Shown one piece after another: positions 1 to 10,683 of a stretch of DNA of 64,000 bases (within the stretch, counting starts at the first letter, position 1; each line of letters begins with the position of its first letter). The notes beneath the pieces were generated by a model. The model made no database searches. It had not been told where the DNA came from and was given only the letters and a program-made list of their open reading frames with translations. The position numbers and the translations under genes were made by a program. Source of the stretch: Deltaproteobacteria bacterium (GTDB taxonomy: Bacteria; Desulfobacterota; Desulfuromonadia; Desulfuromonadales; Geopsychrobacteraceae); the NCBI GenBank assembly GCA_024280485.1, contig JAJRQB010000065.1, forward strand, positions 1 through 64,000, read 5' to 3'.

Positions 1-1914
1 GCTGTTACCGAACTGTTCGATGGCTGTTTCTTCATCGGGGTTGCTCATGAAGTTGACAAAGCGTTGGAGTATTGCCGGATCAAAGGCGAGTATTTCACCC
101 AATGTCTTGCGATAATTAGCATTGTCTTCGCGCTTAAGCATGTTCATGAACGCGCTGTTGTAGACACGATGCATGCCGAGGGTGCGGACAAAATAACCCT
201 CCATCAGCCAGAAAGCTTCGGCGACCAGAAGGGTGTCCGGCTGTTCTGCCTTGATTCTTTCGACGACCTCGCGCCAGAATTCAACGGGGAAAAAATGGTT
301 GAACTCTGAATCATTCATTGCCGAGGCACTACGCGACGGAACTCCTTCACCGCCGTCAGGGAGCGGATACCAGAGACGTTGAAAATGCTTTTTTGCCAGT
401 GTCATCGCAGCATCGAAGCGGATGATACCGAAGCGTTTTGCTGCTTCGAGGATGACCCCGATCATCGCTTCACGGACTTCCGGGAGCAGGAAGTTGAGTT
501 GAGCGGTATCGTTCCATGGCAGATGTGTGCCGTCATTGCCGTGGTAGATGTAGCGTACTTGTCCAGAGTGCCGTTCGCGGAGCCTGAAAACGACTGCTGC
601 TTCGCTGTGGTCGTAGTATCCATCCTCGATCTGGATGCATCTGCGATCATCCCCACTCAGGTCGCTGCCAGTGAATCTATAGCCTGGGTAGGGTGGATTT
701 GCAGTCTGAATGAACCAGTCGGGATGCTGGCGAACCCACTGACTGTCGATTCCGGTGTGGTTGGTTACGACGTCGCAAGCCAGATGGATGCCACGGAGTT
801 GACAGCGTGCTTTGAGATTATCCAAAGCAGCATCTCCGCCTAGTTCATCGGCAATCCGATAGTCATGGATGGCATAGGCAGAGGCTGAAACATGATGTTT
901 ACCATGCAGATGTTTGATTCGCCGAGAGGCCTCAGAACGCTGCCAGATGCCGATCAGCCAGAGTCCTGTGAAGCCAAAGTTGCGTAATTCATCAAGTTCT
1001 TCATCGGGAATTTGGTCGAGCCGGTGTATCTCGCGGCCATAGCGTTCAGACAATTGATGCAGCCAGATAAAGATTGCTTTAGCCAGCATGACAGTTCGGG
1101 GCATCCAGTCTCGATCCGGGGTGAAGTTCGCGACTTCGCTGTCGACAATGAAGCCGGGAATGTTCGGAGAAGGCTCGCCAGCGGGGCCACGTTGGTGCAG
1201 CTCATCCTGACGCAGGGCAATTGCTGAATCAATCTGCGCCAAGAGATCTGCTGGTAGAAGGCTTCCCCAGTTTTGGCGCAGAAAAGTTAATTGAGCCTCC
1301 AAATTGTCAGGAGCTGCAGCGAGCGGTTCTTTCAACAGCTCGAGCAGTGATTTACTCCCGAACTCACCAGAGATCGTTGGGACATGTTGACCGATCTGCA
1401 GCAGAATCTGATCAAAAGGATGACTGTTCTGTAGACTGTTTAGCTCTTCTCTGAAAAGACTGCGCCCATCGCGCAAGGCATGGTTGGTCGATTGCAAACT
1501 CAGGAGGCAGAGTTCGACAACAAAAAAGTCAATGCTGGATGGGTGGTTATCTGCAAGGGTCGCTGCGGTTTCATCCTTCTCTCTTGGTGCCACCGGAAAG
1601 CGTAGCAGGAGATCCATACAGATCTCATGCAGTGGGACTTGTAGCGTTTTGGGAAGATTTAGTTGGTGTTGTTCGAGATATCGCCTGCCCAAAATCTGCA
1701 GGATGCGATTCAAAACGCTCCAGAGCTGAAGCTCTCCAGCGGTCAACGGGGCACTGGTTGTGCGGTGCAACTCTGTTGCCGTCAACTGGCGCAGGTAGAA
1801 GAGTTTTTCGGCATCTGGCGACAGTAGGGCGTCATTCAACTCAAGGCGATTCCAGCTATTGTATCCACACTGGAAGCCGAGCGGGTAAAGCTGTTCTCTT
1901 AGTGTTTTTTGCAT
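1..1914 (-). CDS. GH13 alpha-amylase family glycosidase, partial (continues past the left edge)
   Basis: Own reverse-strand translation is open from ATG at 1914 to base 1 (MQKTLREQLYPLGFQCGYNSWNRL...); contains GH13-type motifs LACDVVTNHTG, GIIRFDAAMTLAKKHFQRLW, TLLVAEAFW. Missing from the ORF track because no stop falls in the window. Confidence 0.85.
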   Translation of the reverse strand, partial: MQKTLREQLYPLGFQCGYNSWNRLELNDALLSPDAEKLFYLRQLTATELHRTTSAPLTAGELQLWSVLNRILQILGRRYLEQHQLNLPKTLQVPLHEICMDLLLRFPVAPREKDETAATLADNHPSSIDFFVVELCLLSLQSTNHALRDGRSLFREELNSLQNSHPFDQILLQIGQHVPTISGEFGSKSLLELLKEPLAAAPDNLEAQLTFLRQNWGSLLPADLLAQIDSAIALRQDELHQRGPAGEPSPNIPGFIVDSEVANFTPDRDWMPRTVMLAKAIFIWLHQLSERYGREIHRLDQIPDEELDELRNFGFTGLWLIGIWQRSEASRRIKHLHGKHHVSASAYAIHDYRIADELGGDAALDNLKARCQLRGIHLACDVVTNHTGIDSQWVRQHPDWFIQTANPPYPGYRFTGSDLSGDDRRCIQIEDGYYDHSEAAVVFRLRERHSGQVRYIYHGNDGTHLPWNDTAQLNFLLPEVREAMIGVILEAAKRFGIIRFDAAMTLAKKHFQRLWYPLPDGGEGVPSRSASAMNDSEFNHFFPVEFWREVVERIKAEQPDTLLVAEAFWLMEGYFVRTLGMHRVYNSAFMNMLKREDNANYRKTLGEILAFDPAILQRFVNFMSNPDEETAIEQFGNS

Positions 1915-1924
1915 AATATCCACG

Positions 1925-2965
1925 TCAGCGCATCGACTCCATATCTGCATTGCGCAAGAATTCGGCAGCTTCTTCGGGAGGAGTTGGATTCATGTGAAAG
2001 CCGGTACCCCACTCGAAGCCGGCGACCTTGGTCAGTTTTGGGACAAGTTCAATGTGCCAGTGGTAATCAAAGGGGAGGGAACCCCAATAACCGGGCCGTC
2101 CTTTGCGCAGATGCATCGGTGGGGCCGTGTGCAGAATGAAGCTGTAAGGGGGGTCGCGCAGTACAGCGCGCAGCCTTTTCAGGGTGTCACTTAAGGCATC
2201 ACCCAGGGCTAGAAGCTGCTGGTCTGTCTGCGCGGTAAAATCATGACAGTGGTGCAGTGGAACGATGAATAGTTCAAAGGGGAAGCTAGAGGCGTATGGC
2301 GCATAAACCAGGATATTGCCATCATCACGCACCACCCGAGTCTTCTCCTGACGCTCCTGATGAATCAAATCACAGATCAGACAACGTTCCTTGTGCTGAT
2401 AATAGTCGCGACAGATCTCCAGCTCGGTTGAGATCATCGGCGGAATCAGAGGGACAGCGATCAATTGCGAGTGAGAATGGGGGACGTTGGCTGCGGCTTC
2501 GATGCCATGATTCTTAAAAGCGAACAGGTAGCGGAAGCGGACATCATTGCGCAGGTCGATCATCCGTTCCCGAAAGGCTTTAAATACCTCTGCGATCTCA
2601 ACACCATTGAGATCTGCCATGTCGCGTTCGTGATCAGGGTGTTCGATGATTATTTCATGGGCACCAATGCCGTTCATCCGGTCGTAGAGACCATGAGCCT
2701 GGCTGTCGAGATCCCCTTCGATCTGCAGGACGGGGAACTTGTTGGGAATAACCCGGACCTGCCAGCCCGGCTGATTCGCAGTGCTGCCGTTGGGACGACT
2801 GGCATAAATTTCGGGTGGTGTTTTGTGCTCTTTGCCATAACAAAAAGGGCAGGCTGTGACGGATAGCTTCTCACGCGGAGCGAGAAAGTCCGTTGGTCTG
2901 CGACCTCGACTTTCAGTGATGATCGACCAGTTTGCCTTAAGTGGATCCCATCGCAGTTCAGACAC
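1925..2965 (-). CDS. galT: Galactose-1-phosphate uridylyltransferase
   Basis: 346 aa; CPFCYGKEHKTPPEI, NVPHSHSQLIAVP (HxH active-site type), FELFIVPLHHCHDF, YHWHIELVP. Confidence 0.85.
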   Translation of the reverse strand: MSELRWDPLKANWSIITESRGRRPTDFLAPREKLSVTACPFCYGKEHKTPPEIYASRPNGSTANQPGWQVRVIPNKFPVLQIEGDLDSQAHGLYDRMNGIGAHEIIIEHPDHERDMADLNGVEIAEVFKAFRERMIDLRNDVRFRYLFAFKNHGIEAAANVPHSHSQLIAVPLIPPMISTELEICRDYYQHKERCLICDLIHQERQEKTRVVRDDGNILVYAPYASSFPFELFIVPLHHCHDFTAQTDQQLLALGDALSDTLKRLRAVLRDPPYSFILHTAPPMHLRKGRPGYWGSLPFDYHWHIELVPKLTKVAGFEWGTGFHMNPTPPEEAAEFLRNADMESMR

Positions 2966-3016
2966 GTTATAACCCTTTCGTTAATACAAATGCTTTTAGC
3001 TTTAAAACGGACGAGA

Positions 3017-5158
3017 TCATATGGTCCAGTTCTCCTCGTCAAGAGAAGCACCCCGAAAAATAAGTGGAGCATCTCCTTCGCCCGGCCAGCGTCCGTTGGT
3101 TCGGCCACCTTTGACACAGCAACAGAAAAGACGCAATTCATCGTTCTCTTTCAGTTTTAACAACTTTAGGGGTGCTGCTAACTCAAGAATCGAACCGCGT
3201 GCAGCAGTTCCTTCGCCGATATGATTATCGTCCTGGAACAGTTCGAGACGATTACTTTGTGGGTGCCAGCGTAGACACAGGTTTCTGGTGCCGTGGAGAT
3301 AAATTTCGAAACGACCCTCTTTTCCGTAGAGTTGATCGAGGATACTAACTTCGTCGATGCGAAAATAGAGCGCCTGATCGTCGTAGCCGTAGTAAAGCTT
3401 TTGCAGGCCTTTTTGCGCAGAATGCATAGCGCCAGCTGCGGCCAGATCTATCTCTCCCGCAGCGAGCCATTCGAAGTAATCGTTGAGTTTGCCGTCGATT
3501 TGTGGAGTAAAACGTTCCTTTGGTTCGCAGCTTGCTGTTTGTCCCAGTTGCGGCTTGATCGGTTGTTGCAGGCTGGCAGGTGCTGCGAGTCCGCTCAGGT
3601 GGTAGAGACCTTCAAGGTGACTGCGGAATAGCCGATCGAAGATGCTGGCCTGTGCTGTCTGGTGCTCGTCACCGAACCACCAGAACCAGTCACTCCCCTC
3701 TGCACGGAGCAGCTCGCGAAGCTGTTCATTCGGTAGTTTATCCGGGCTATCGAGTGCTCGTACCACTTGATCATTCAGACAGTCACGGCGGGCAGCTGCC
3801 AACAGTTCCCAGGCATGGTTCTCTTCTGGATGCCCGATCCAGGTGGTGAAGTCAGAGCGGATCCAGGACCCGGCGGCCAGCCTCTCCAGTGGTTGTGGGG
3901 TGCTATTTTCAACTGCTTGGCCAACGGTACAGAGTTCAAAAGCAGGATTGTCGAGCAACTTACGGTAGAGTAAACTCAAGAAAGGGTAGCCATTGTCGAC
4001 ATAGCGTTCCCAGCAGTTTTCCCCATCAAGGATGATCGACACCACCCCGTCCGGAGCTTGAGTGGAAATTTTCATCAAGCGCTGAAGAATATCTGCAACG
4101 GCGTCTTCTGCGCTCCAGTCGGCATAGAGAAAACCGATCCGATCCGAGATCTCACGATCTCTAAAGACCATTGGCAGATCGGCATAACTGTAGACCTGAT
4201 AGAGGTCTTTGCGATTTTGTAGCCCCTGAGGAAGGCTGCGTGCAAGGATTCCTTCGTCACTGGCTGCCCACAGAACTTTCTCTTCGCTGAGGAGTTGTAT
4301 CGCCTCCTCACTGACTGCTCCCTCAGCTGGCCAGATACCTCGCGGTCGAGTTCCCAGCAACTGGTTGCCAGTCCGCAGCCCTTCCCGCACCTGTAAACGC
4401 GCGTCTTCGGGGTGATGGAAGTCGGTTAATGGCAGAGGCAACCCAGGGCTTGGTTCGCTGGCGCGACGCAGTTCACAAAGCAGGGGTAGAATCGGATGTG
4501 CATAGGGAGTCAGTGAAATTTCGATCTGCCCCGTCGCTTCAAGTTCGGCATGCCGGTCGATAATTCGTGCCACCTCGGTGTCGCAAATGGTGAAGAGTCG
4601 TGCCTTGTCTTCTTCACTGAAGTTCTCACCACGATGTATCAGTTCGGTCAGGAACGGCTCCTTTTTTCGTAGAAGATAGCCGGTCCAACTTAATAGAAAC
4701 CAGACCTGCAGGTCGCGCAGTTCTTGTGCTGAAAAATTCGACGCTGTTGCGATCGGATCAAGACCTCTTTTCTGACGCAGTTGACGATAGCGAGGGTAGG
4801 GAGCCAGGTGTCGTTGATCGTTGACAGAAAAGAAATGTTCAAGGAGGAAAGCCTGTTCTGAGGGGTCGAGGTTTTCCGCGGTTTTCCGTGCCAGTTCGAG
4901 CCAGCTGTCGGCATCTTCACCGCGACGATAGCGGTCCAGTTGCTCAAGCAGGGTCGGGACCAGATTGATAGTTACAGGCGCCTGACACTCGGCCACCGTT
5001 TCGAGCATTTCACCGTAATCCTTGACCGCGTGAAGCCAGGTCCAGGGGAGCAAGGTGCGGCCACTGATCGGGTCACGGTAGTCAGGCTGATGCATGTGCC
5101 AGAGGATGGCAACCTTCAGCCGTGCGTCACTCATTTGTTTTGTAATTCCTTCTGCCAT
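3017..5158 (-). CDS. Glycoside hydrolase family 57 protein
   Basis: 713 aa; N-terminus VAILWHMHQPDYRDP, GIWPAEGAVSEEA, ILDGENCWERY, typical of GH57. Confidence 0.85.
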   Translation of the reverse strand: MAEGITKQMSDARLKVAILWHMHQPDYRDPISGRTLLPWTWLHAVKDYGEMLETVAECQAPVTINLVPTLLEQLDRYRRGEDADSWLELARKTAENLDPSEQAFLLEHFFSVNDQRHLAPYPRYRQLRQKRGLDPIATASNFSAQELRDLQVWFLLSWTGYLLRKKEPFLTELIHRGENFSEEDKARLFTICDTEVARIIDRHAELEATGQIEISLTPYAHPILPLLCELRRASEPSPGLPLPLTDFHHPEDARLQVREGLRTGNQLLGTRPRGIWPAEGAVSEEAIQLLSEEKVLWAASDEGILARSLPQGLQNRKDLYQVYSYADLPMVFRDREISDRIGFLYADWSAEDAVADILQRLMKISTQAPDGVVSIILDGENCWERYVDNGYPFLSLLYRKLLDNPAFELCTVGQAVENSTPQPLERLAAGSWIRSDFTTWIGHPEENHAWELLAAARRDCLNDQVVRALDSPDKLPNEQLRELLRAEGSDWFWWFGDEHQTAQASIFDRLFRSHLEGLYHLSGLAAPASLQQPIKPQLGQTASCEPKERFTPQIDGKLNDYFEWLAAGEIDLAAAGAMHSAQKGLQKLYYGYDDQALYFRIDEVSILDQLYGKEGRFEIYLHGTRNLCLRWHPQSNRLELFQDDNHIGEGTAARGSILELAAPLKLLKLKENDELRLFCCCVKGGRTNGRWPGEGDAPLIFRGASLDEENWTI

Positions 5159-7641
5159 GTCTCAACTTTGATGCGATATTCGTTGAGCAGCGCTTCGGCC
5201 TGTTGTCGGGTTTTTGCTTCGGCCCGTAAGTGGACTAATGGATGGTAAGGGTCAGGAACGACAAGTACCCACCCCTGCTCCAGATTAACCTTGACCCCGT
5301 CGATAAAGGTAGTCTGCAGGTCCGCCGCCGCTTCGTTCATCAGCCGCATGACTCCGCCTTTTTGTTCCCAGCTACAAGGGAGCTGAAGGCTCAGGTAGCT
5401 GTCGAACTTCAAGCGGCTACGGGCGCTGCTGATGCTGCGTTTTTGTCGGCTTAGTAATTCCAGAAGATGGGCAATGCTGAACATCCCATCGAAGTGAGGT
5501 TGAAACCGTGGGAAAATCAGACGACGTTCCAGATCTGCCGCCATGATCGTATTGTTTTTTTGTGCCGCCATCCCCAGAGAGCGGCCATCACCTTTCGTCC
5601 ACTCTGTCGCTATCCCTCGTTCGGTCGCCATGCGCTCTATACTTTCGGGCGCTGCAATCGGCAACACAATCTGGCCGGATTTTTCGGGTTCTTCAAGTAT
5701 GGTGAACAGGGCGATTGTTTCAACCTCACTGAGAGGCACTCCCAGATCATCAAGGTAGATTGCTCTCTCTCCGGAAGGACCGATCATGAATCCGGCAGTC
5801 GCTTGCAGAGTGACGATGATCCGACCCAATTGATCCAGGCGGGCAATAATTTCTTCAGGAGAGGGAGGCAATTGAGTTTCATCGACATGTGAGTTGAGCT
5901 CGATGACCTCGCATCCGAGATCATTGAGCAGACCCGGCAGGACATCGGCAGCAGGCGAATGGTTAAGATCGACGACAACACGTGGACGACTGGCAGAGAT
6001 TAAATCCTTATCGAGCGCGCGCAGGAAACCTTCACAATAATAATTAGAGATATTCGGTAATTCAGAGATCGTCCCCGGTTCGGAAAAATGGACCCGGCGG
6101 AAATTTTCCTTGAAGAATATTCGTTCGATAGCCTTGGCGCTGTTCGATGAGATCTCGTGCCCCTGTTCATCGAAAAAAACGATCTCTGTCACTGAGGCAT
6201 CGTGATCAGATTGGCGAAAATGGACACCGCCGACTTCGCCGAAGGTGGTTAGTTTGTAGCGTAAAATTGGGACCGGGAGACGTTTGACATCGCGGACGTT
6301 GATGCCAGCCGACATCAAGCCGCCGACGAAACTACGCTTGAGCATGCGTGAGGCACGGAAGGCATCGCGCCCGCTCAGAATATATGCACCTTTCGGCAAA
6401 GTTGAACCGTAGGCCGCACCAAGTTTGGCGGCAAATTCGGGAGTCAACTCGATATTGGTTAGTCCTTTGACCAGCGCTCCTTCAAAGAGACTCTTGCGCC
6501 AGACTTCGCCCCAAATCAGATTGCCTGTGACGATTGAACCCGCCTCAATGATCTTGTTGGGCCAGACCTTTACATCGGCATTGAGTTGGGCATGTTTGCC
6601 GATCGTTGAATGGTCGCCGATTACGGTCCCAGGCTTTAGAGTTGCACCTTTTCCGATTTTTACGCTGCTGCCAATAACTGCACCATCAAGTTTGGCCCCG
6701 GCTTTGACGAAGACGTTATCCCAGAGGACACAGTCGTTGAGCTCGACGTCGTCTTCAATGACACAGTTGCGTCCAATGACCGTATTTTTAAGGCTGGCTC
6801 GACCCAGGATGCGACTGTTATCGCCGATCAGGACAGTTCCGCTGAACTTGGCCTTTTGTGGCTCGATCGCACCCGCCTCTTCGCCGAGATAGAGTCCTTT
6901 GTTCTTGTCAGCTTTCTCGGTGATTTCAACCTTGAATTTTCCGGAGCAGAGGTCACGACTGGCGTTGAGATATGCATCGGTATGGCCGATGTCGGCCCAA
7001 TACCCTTGGAGGGTGAATCCGAACAGGGGGGCATCATTGGCCAACATTGTTGGGAAAATATCCTTTGACCAGTCACGGTTTTCTCCCTCAGGGATGAGGT
7101 CCAGCACTTCGGGCTCAAGAATGTAGATGCCGGTGTTGATCGTATCGGAAAAGACTTCGCCCCAGTCAGGTTTTTCAAGGAACTTGGTGATGCGACCTTC
7201 ATTGTCTGTGATCACCACGCCAAACTGCAGGGGATCAGCGACCGGTGTCAGAGCAAGAGTCGCCTGGGCTTGTTTCTGTTCGTGGAAGTTGAGCGCCTTG
7301 CTCAGGTCGAAGTCGGTCAGCAGATCACCGCTAATGATCATAAAGCGTTCGTCGAGGTGTTTTGCCGCAGCTTTGACTGCGCCTGCGGTTCCAAAATCAT
7401 CGAGTGGAGTGACATAGGTGATGCTGACGCCAAACTCACTGCCATCACCAAAAAAATGCCGGATTGTTTCCGGTTGATGGTAGAGCAACATAATCAGTTC
7501 GGTGATGTCGTGGCGTTTGAGGAGGTCGACGATATGTAACATGATTGGCCGGTTAAATATCGGGACCATAGGTTTTGGCAGGTTGATGGACAGGGGGTGC
7601 AGACGGGTACCAAAACCGCCGGCCATGATGACAGCTTTCAT
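5131..7641 (-). CDS. Bifunctional sugar nucleotidyltransferase / phosphomannomutase-like protein
   Basis: MKAVIMAGGFGTRLHPLSINLPKPMVPIFNRPI nucleotidyltransferase signature, hexapeptide-repeat-like middle, phosphohexomutase-like C-terminal half. Start set at ATG 7641 rather than the ORF-track start 7674. Confidence 0.8.
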   Translation of the reverse strand: MKAVIMAGGFGTRLHPLSINLPKPMVPIFNRPIMLHIVDLLKRHDITELIMLLYHQPETIRHFFGDGSEFGVSITYVTPLDDFGTAGAVKAAAKHLDERFMIISGDLLTDFDLSKALNFHEQKQAQATLALTPVADPLQFGVVITDNEGRITKFLEKPDWGEVFSDTINTGIYILEPEVLDLIPEGENRDWSKDIFPTMLANDAPLFGFTLQGYWADIGHTDAYLNASRDLCSGKFKVEITEKADKNKGLYLGEEAGAIEPQKAKFSGTVLIGDNSRILGRASLKNTVIGRNCVIEDDVELNDCVLWDNVFVKAGAKLDGAVIGSSVKIGKGATLKPGTVIGDHSTIGKHAQLNADVKVWPNKIIEAGSIVTGNLIWGEVWRKSLFEGALVKGLTNIELTPEFAAKLGAAYGSTLPKGAYILSGRDAFRASRMLKRSFVGGLMSAGINVRDVKRLPVPILRYKLTTFGEVGGVHFRQSDHDASVTEIVFFDEQGHEISSNSAKAIERIFFKENFRRVHFSEPGTISELPNISNYYCEGFLRALDKDLISASRPRVVVDLNHSPAADVLPGLLNDLGCEVIELNSHVDETQLPPSPEEIIARLDQLGRIIVTLQATAGFMIGPSGERAIYLDDLGVPLSEVETIALFTILEEPEKSGQIVLPIAAPESIERMATERGIATEWTKGDGRSLGMAAQKNNTIMAADLERRLIFPRFQPHFDGMFSIAHLLELLSRQKRSISSARSRLKFDSYLSLQLPCSWEQKGGVMRLMNEAAADLQTTFIDGVKVNLEQGWVLVVPDPYHPLVHLRAEAKTRQQAEALLNEYRIKVETWQKELQNK

Positions 7642-7703
7642 GCAAACTCCTAGAGTCAGGACAGTGTTGTGCAAACGGGAATGTTAATGAACGTCGGCTT
7701 GGT

Positions 7704-8066
7704 TCAGGCTTGCCGGGCCAATTGTCGGGAGATCTCTTGTTTCAGCTCGCTGAGATCAGAACTCTTAACGATGTAGGCATCGGCCAGCCAGGAAGAGAAA
7801 TCGTCTTTGTAGCAATTGTAGGCACTACATAGGATGACGGGCAGATTTTTTTGTTCCTGGACAATTTTTTGGAGCATCTCAAGGCCACTCTCCTGTTTGA
7901 TCTGAATGTCGAGTACGACCAGATCGATGTCGTGCGCTTCGAGGTGCTGGGCCGCTTCACTACAATTGGCCGCAGTTGCGACCTCATAGCCTTCGTCAGA
8001 GAACTCATCATGATAGAGAAGTCGCAAGGCGGGCTCGTCATCGACAAAAAGGATTTTTGCCATCAA
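7704..8066 (-). CDS. Single-domain response regulator (REC)
   Basis: MAKILFVDDEPALRLLYHDEFSDEGYEV...DLVVLDIQI...PVILCSAY; 120 aa. Confidence 0.85.
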   Translation of the reverse strand: MMAKILFVDDEPALRLLYHDEFSDEGYEVATAANCSEAAQHLEAHDIDLVVLDIQIKQESGLEMLQKIVQEQKNLPVILCSAYNCYKDDFSSWLADAYIVKSSDLSELKQEISRQLARQA

Positions 8067-8214
8067 TTCTCTCCTAGGGTATCGGCAGTCAATTACAATA
8101 CAATCTCCACGAAACTATAACATGTGGGCGGTGAGGCGCAAAGATGCGGACCGGAATATTGACGAAATTAAATTGACCTTGATCCGTCCATGACTTCTTG
8201 ACATAGTGGCCGCC

Positions 8215-9135
8215 ATGCGACGTAAAGCTTTTAATCTCTATTCGACTCACCTCAAGGCCCGTTTTGATGGTCGGGTACACAAGATCTCGATCGACGCCGG
8301 ATTTGGCTGTCCCAACCGTGAGGATGGTCGCGCAGGGCATGGCTGCCTTTTTTGCGCTCCAAGCGGGTCGGGATCGGTGGGGATCGAACGCAATGAGATC
8401 ATTGCTGTGCAGGTCGAAAATTCCAAGGCGTTGATGCGAAGAAAGTATCGGGCGAAATGGTTTATCGCTTACTTCCAGCCATTTTCAAATACCTTCGCGC
8501 CGGTTGATGTTTTGCGCGATCGTTACGATCAGGCGTTAGCCGTCGAAGATGTGGTCGGTCTGGCTGTTGGTACGCGACCCGATTGTTTATCGCCGCAAAT
8601 TGTTGATCTGCTCGCCGAATATGATCAGAGAAGTTACTTCTGGCTTGAGCTCGGGTTGCAGAGTATCCATGATGAAACCTTAAACTATCTGCAACGCGGC
8701 CATGACTATCAATGTTTTCTCGACAGTTACTATCAGGCCAAAGAAAGAGGTCTACGTGTTTGTGTCCATCTGATTCTGGGTCTACCGGGTGAGACTCGGG
8801 ATGAGGTTATGGCTACGGCCGACGAGATGGCGCGGCTAAAGGTAGATGGGGTCAAGTTGCATTTATTACATGTCCTCGAAGGAACGCCATTGGGGGATCT
8901 CTATAAACAGGGTCAGGTGCCGATGCTCGAAATGCAGGAGTATGTTGAGCTGGTCGTCGACTTTATCGAACGCTTGCCCCCGGAAACCTTAATTCAGCGC
9001 CTGACTGGCGACGGTCCGCGTAGTATCTTATTGGCGCCATTGTGGTCGATGAATAAGTGGGAAATCCTCAATGCCATCGATGCTGAACTAGAGCGCCGTG
9101 GAACATCACAAGGAGAACAGTACCTTTCAGTATGA
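8215..9135 (+). CDS. Radical SAM protein, TIGR01212/YhcC-like
   Basis: KISIDAGFGCPNREDGRAGHGCLFCAPSGSGS cysteine motif; YFQPFSNTFAP; LELGLQSIHDETLNYLQRGHDY. Confidence 0.8.
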   Translation: MRRKAFNLYSTHLKARFDGRVHKISIDAGFGCPNREDGRAGHGCLFCAPSGSGSVGIERNEIIAVQVENSKALMRRKYRAKWFIAYFQPFSNTFAPVDVLRDRYDQALAVEDVVGLAVGTRPDCLSPQIVDLLAEYDQRSYFWLELGLQSIHDETLNYLQRGHDYQCFLDSYYQAKERGLRVCVHLILGLPGETRDEVMATADEMARLKVDGVKLHLLHVLEGTPLGDLYKQGQVPMLEMQEYVELVVDFIERLPPETLIQRLTGDGPRSILLAPLWSMNKWEILNAIDAELERRGTSQGEQYLSV

Positions 9136-9238
9136 TAAGGGTGTTAAATTTTAGAATATAGCTGGAGTGGTTTATATTTTGAAGGTAGTTGTTGGTACGC
9201 TCGAGAGTAGAGCTTTACTCGGTTGGGGCCTGAATGTT

Positions 9239-9364
9239 TCAGGATTTAACTGGAGCCGCAGCAATAGCTTGAGCTGGCGAGATCGGATCGATCGGCCCTC
9301 CCCAAGAGATCAATAGCAGTGACGCCCATAACAGGCAGACAAATAATAGTAAGAATCTAAACAT
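9239..9364 (-). CDS. Possible small membrane/secreted peptide (41 aa)
   Basis: Own translation MFRFLLLFVCLLWASLLLISWGGPIDPISPAQAIAAAPVKS; hydrophobic N-terminus; no homology seen. Confidence 0.3.
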   Translation of the reverse strand: MFRFLLLFVCLLWASLLLISWGGPIDPISPAQAIAAAPVKS

Positions 9365-9487
9365 GGCGCGTAATCTAGCACTGCTAATCCTCTGAATCAA
9401 CAGAAGAAATCATTATCTTTCCTTATTTTTTAATCTGAAATATTTTTAATTTTCATCGGCTCGTCGCAAGGCGATTCCTTATGCTCC

Positions 9488-9775
9488 TCAGATTAAGACA
9501 ACACCTGTAAAAATCAAAGCAATTCCAACAAAGCCTGGGGAGCGGTCGCGTCTTTTACAGCCAGGGCAAAGAGGCAACGGCTGCAATAAGGATCGAAATT
9601 TGACGGGACGGAACAACATAGGCCACCGGTTCAGTGATCAGTGCAATAAGGATCAGGATGAAGAAGAACAGGCCGACCGCAGCACCGGAAGCGAGAACGC
9701 AGACCAGGGCTTGGGCTGAATAGTGAATCTGAGGCTGGATCAGAAGAATCAGCGGCTATTTAGCTCTTTCGGTTT
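9488..9775 (-). pseudogene. Decayed EamA/DMT-family transporter C-terminal remnant
   Basis: Frame-broken pieces on the minus strand: EPVAYVVPSRQISILIAAVASL, KDATAPQA, AFVGIALIFTGVVLI*; these fit an EamA C-terminus but not in one frame. Confidence 0.55.
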
Positions 9776-9824
9776 TGAAAGGCCATTTCGTTTTACAGGA
9801 GCAAGTCTGTGAGGCGTGGTTATT

Positions 9825-10499
9825 TCAGGATCGTGATGCCAGCCAGATGGTATGACGGCCCCCTTTACCTTTGCCGCGCGCACGGGTCTGTTCCTCGCGG
9901 ACCTTGTAGCCGGCTTTGCGTAGCCGCCCAGTAAAAGCTGCGCTCGGAGCTGCGGACCAAACGGCTAGGACGCCCCCTGGTTTTAACGCCTGATAAGAAG
10001 TTTTGAGACCAGCATCTGAATAGAGCCAGTCGTTCTCCTTTTGGGTCAGACCATCGGGGCCGTTATCGACATCGAGCAGGATCGTGTCAAATTTCTGCAC
10101 GGAAGTTTTGATAATCGCGGCCACGTCGATTTCGCGAATCTGTGTGCGTGGATCTTTCAGAGGGTGCCCGGCCAGGTGGCCCAAATATTCACGGTTCCAG
10201 CGCACGACAGCCGAAAGCAGTTCGGCGACTTCCAGGCAGGCATTTACCCCCAGATGGCGTAAGGCTTCTGCTGCCGTGAACCCCATTCCCAATCCTCCGA
10301 TTAAAACTCTGGGGCGTTCGACCGCGCCGAGACCAGCGCAACCGAGTTCTGCAAGCTTCTCTTCTGAACCGTGGGCTCGGCTGTTCATCAGCTCACAATG
10401 ATCGATCCGGATCGAAAACTCTTCGGCACGCTGGAAGAGATGTAGCTGCCCGCCATCATTGGGAATGTCTGCACTGTCAAGTTGTTTCCATGGGATCAT
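9825..10499 (-). CDS. Spermidine synthase-like SAM-dependent methyltransferase fold protein
   Basis: 224 aa; RVLIGGLGMGFTAAEAL, FDTILLDVDNGPDGL, LKPGGVLAVWSAAPSAAF. Confidence 0.65.
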   Translation of the reverse strand: MIPWKQLDSADIPNDGGQLHLFQRAEEFSIRIDHCELMNSRAHGSEEKLAELGCAGLGAVERPRVLIGGLGMGFTAAEALRHLGVNACLEVAELLSAVVRWNREYLGHLAGHPLKDPRTQIREIDVAAIIKTSVQKFDTILLDVDNGPDGLTQKENDWLYSDAGLKTSYQALKPGGVLAVWSAAPSAAFTGRLRKAGYKVREEQTRARGKGKGGRHTIWLASRS

Positions 10500-10683
10500 T
10501 ATTGTCGCTCACATGTGTAGGTTGGGGTTGCTAAATATTTATATTCTTTGAGAAAAATCCTGTCAAGCAAAGTGGAGTCTGTTGACAGGCTGCAAAGCCA
10601 TTGAAGCTTGTTCTCGGCCCTGGGGCTATGCTATTTTCTGGCAGCCATTTCCGTTTTCTTTGCATCTATGAGCTTTATTGACA

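Noticed and set aside
379-1916. Plus-strand ORFs (154, 125, 81, 77 aa) at the left edge
   Set aside because: They lie antisense to a continuous GH13 reading frame that covers 1..1914 on the minus strand.
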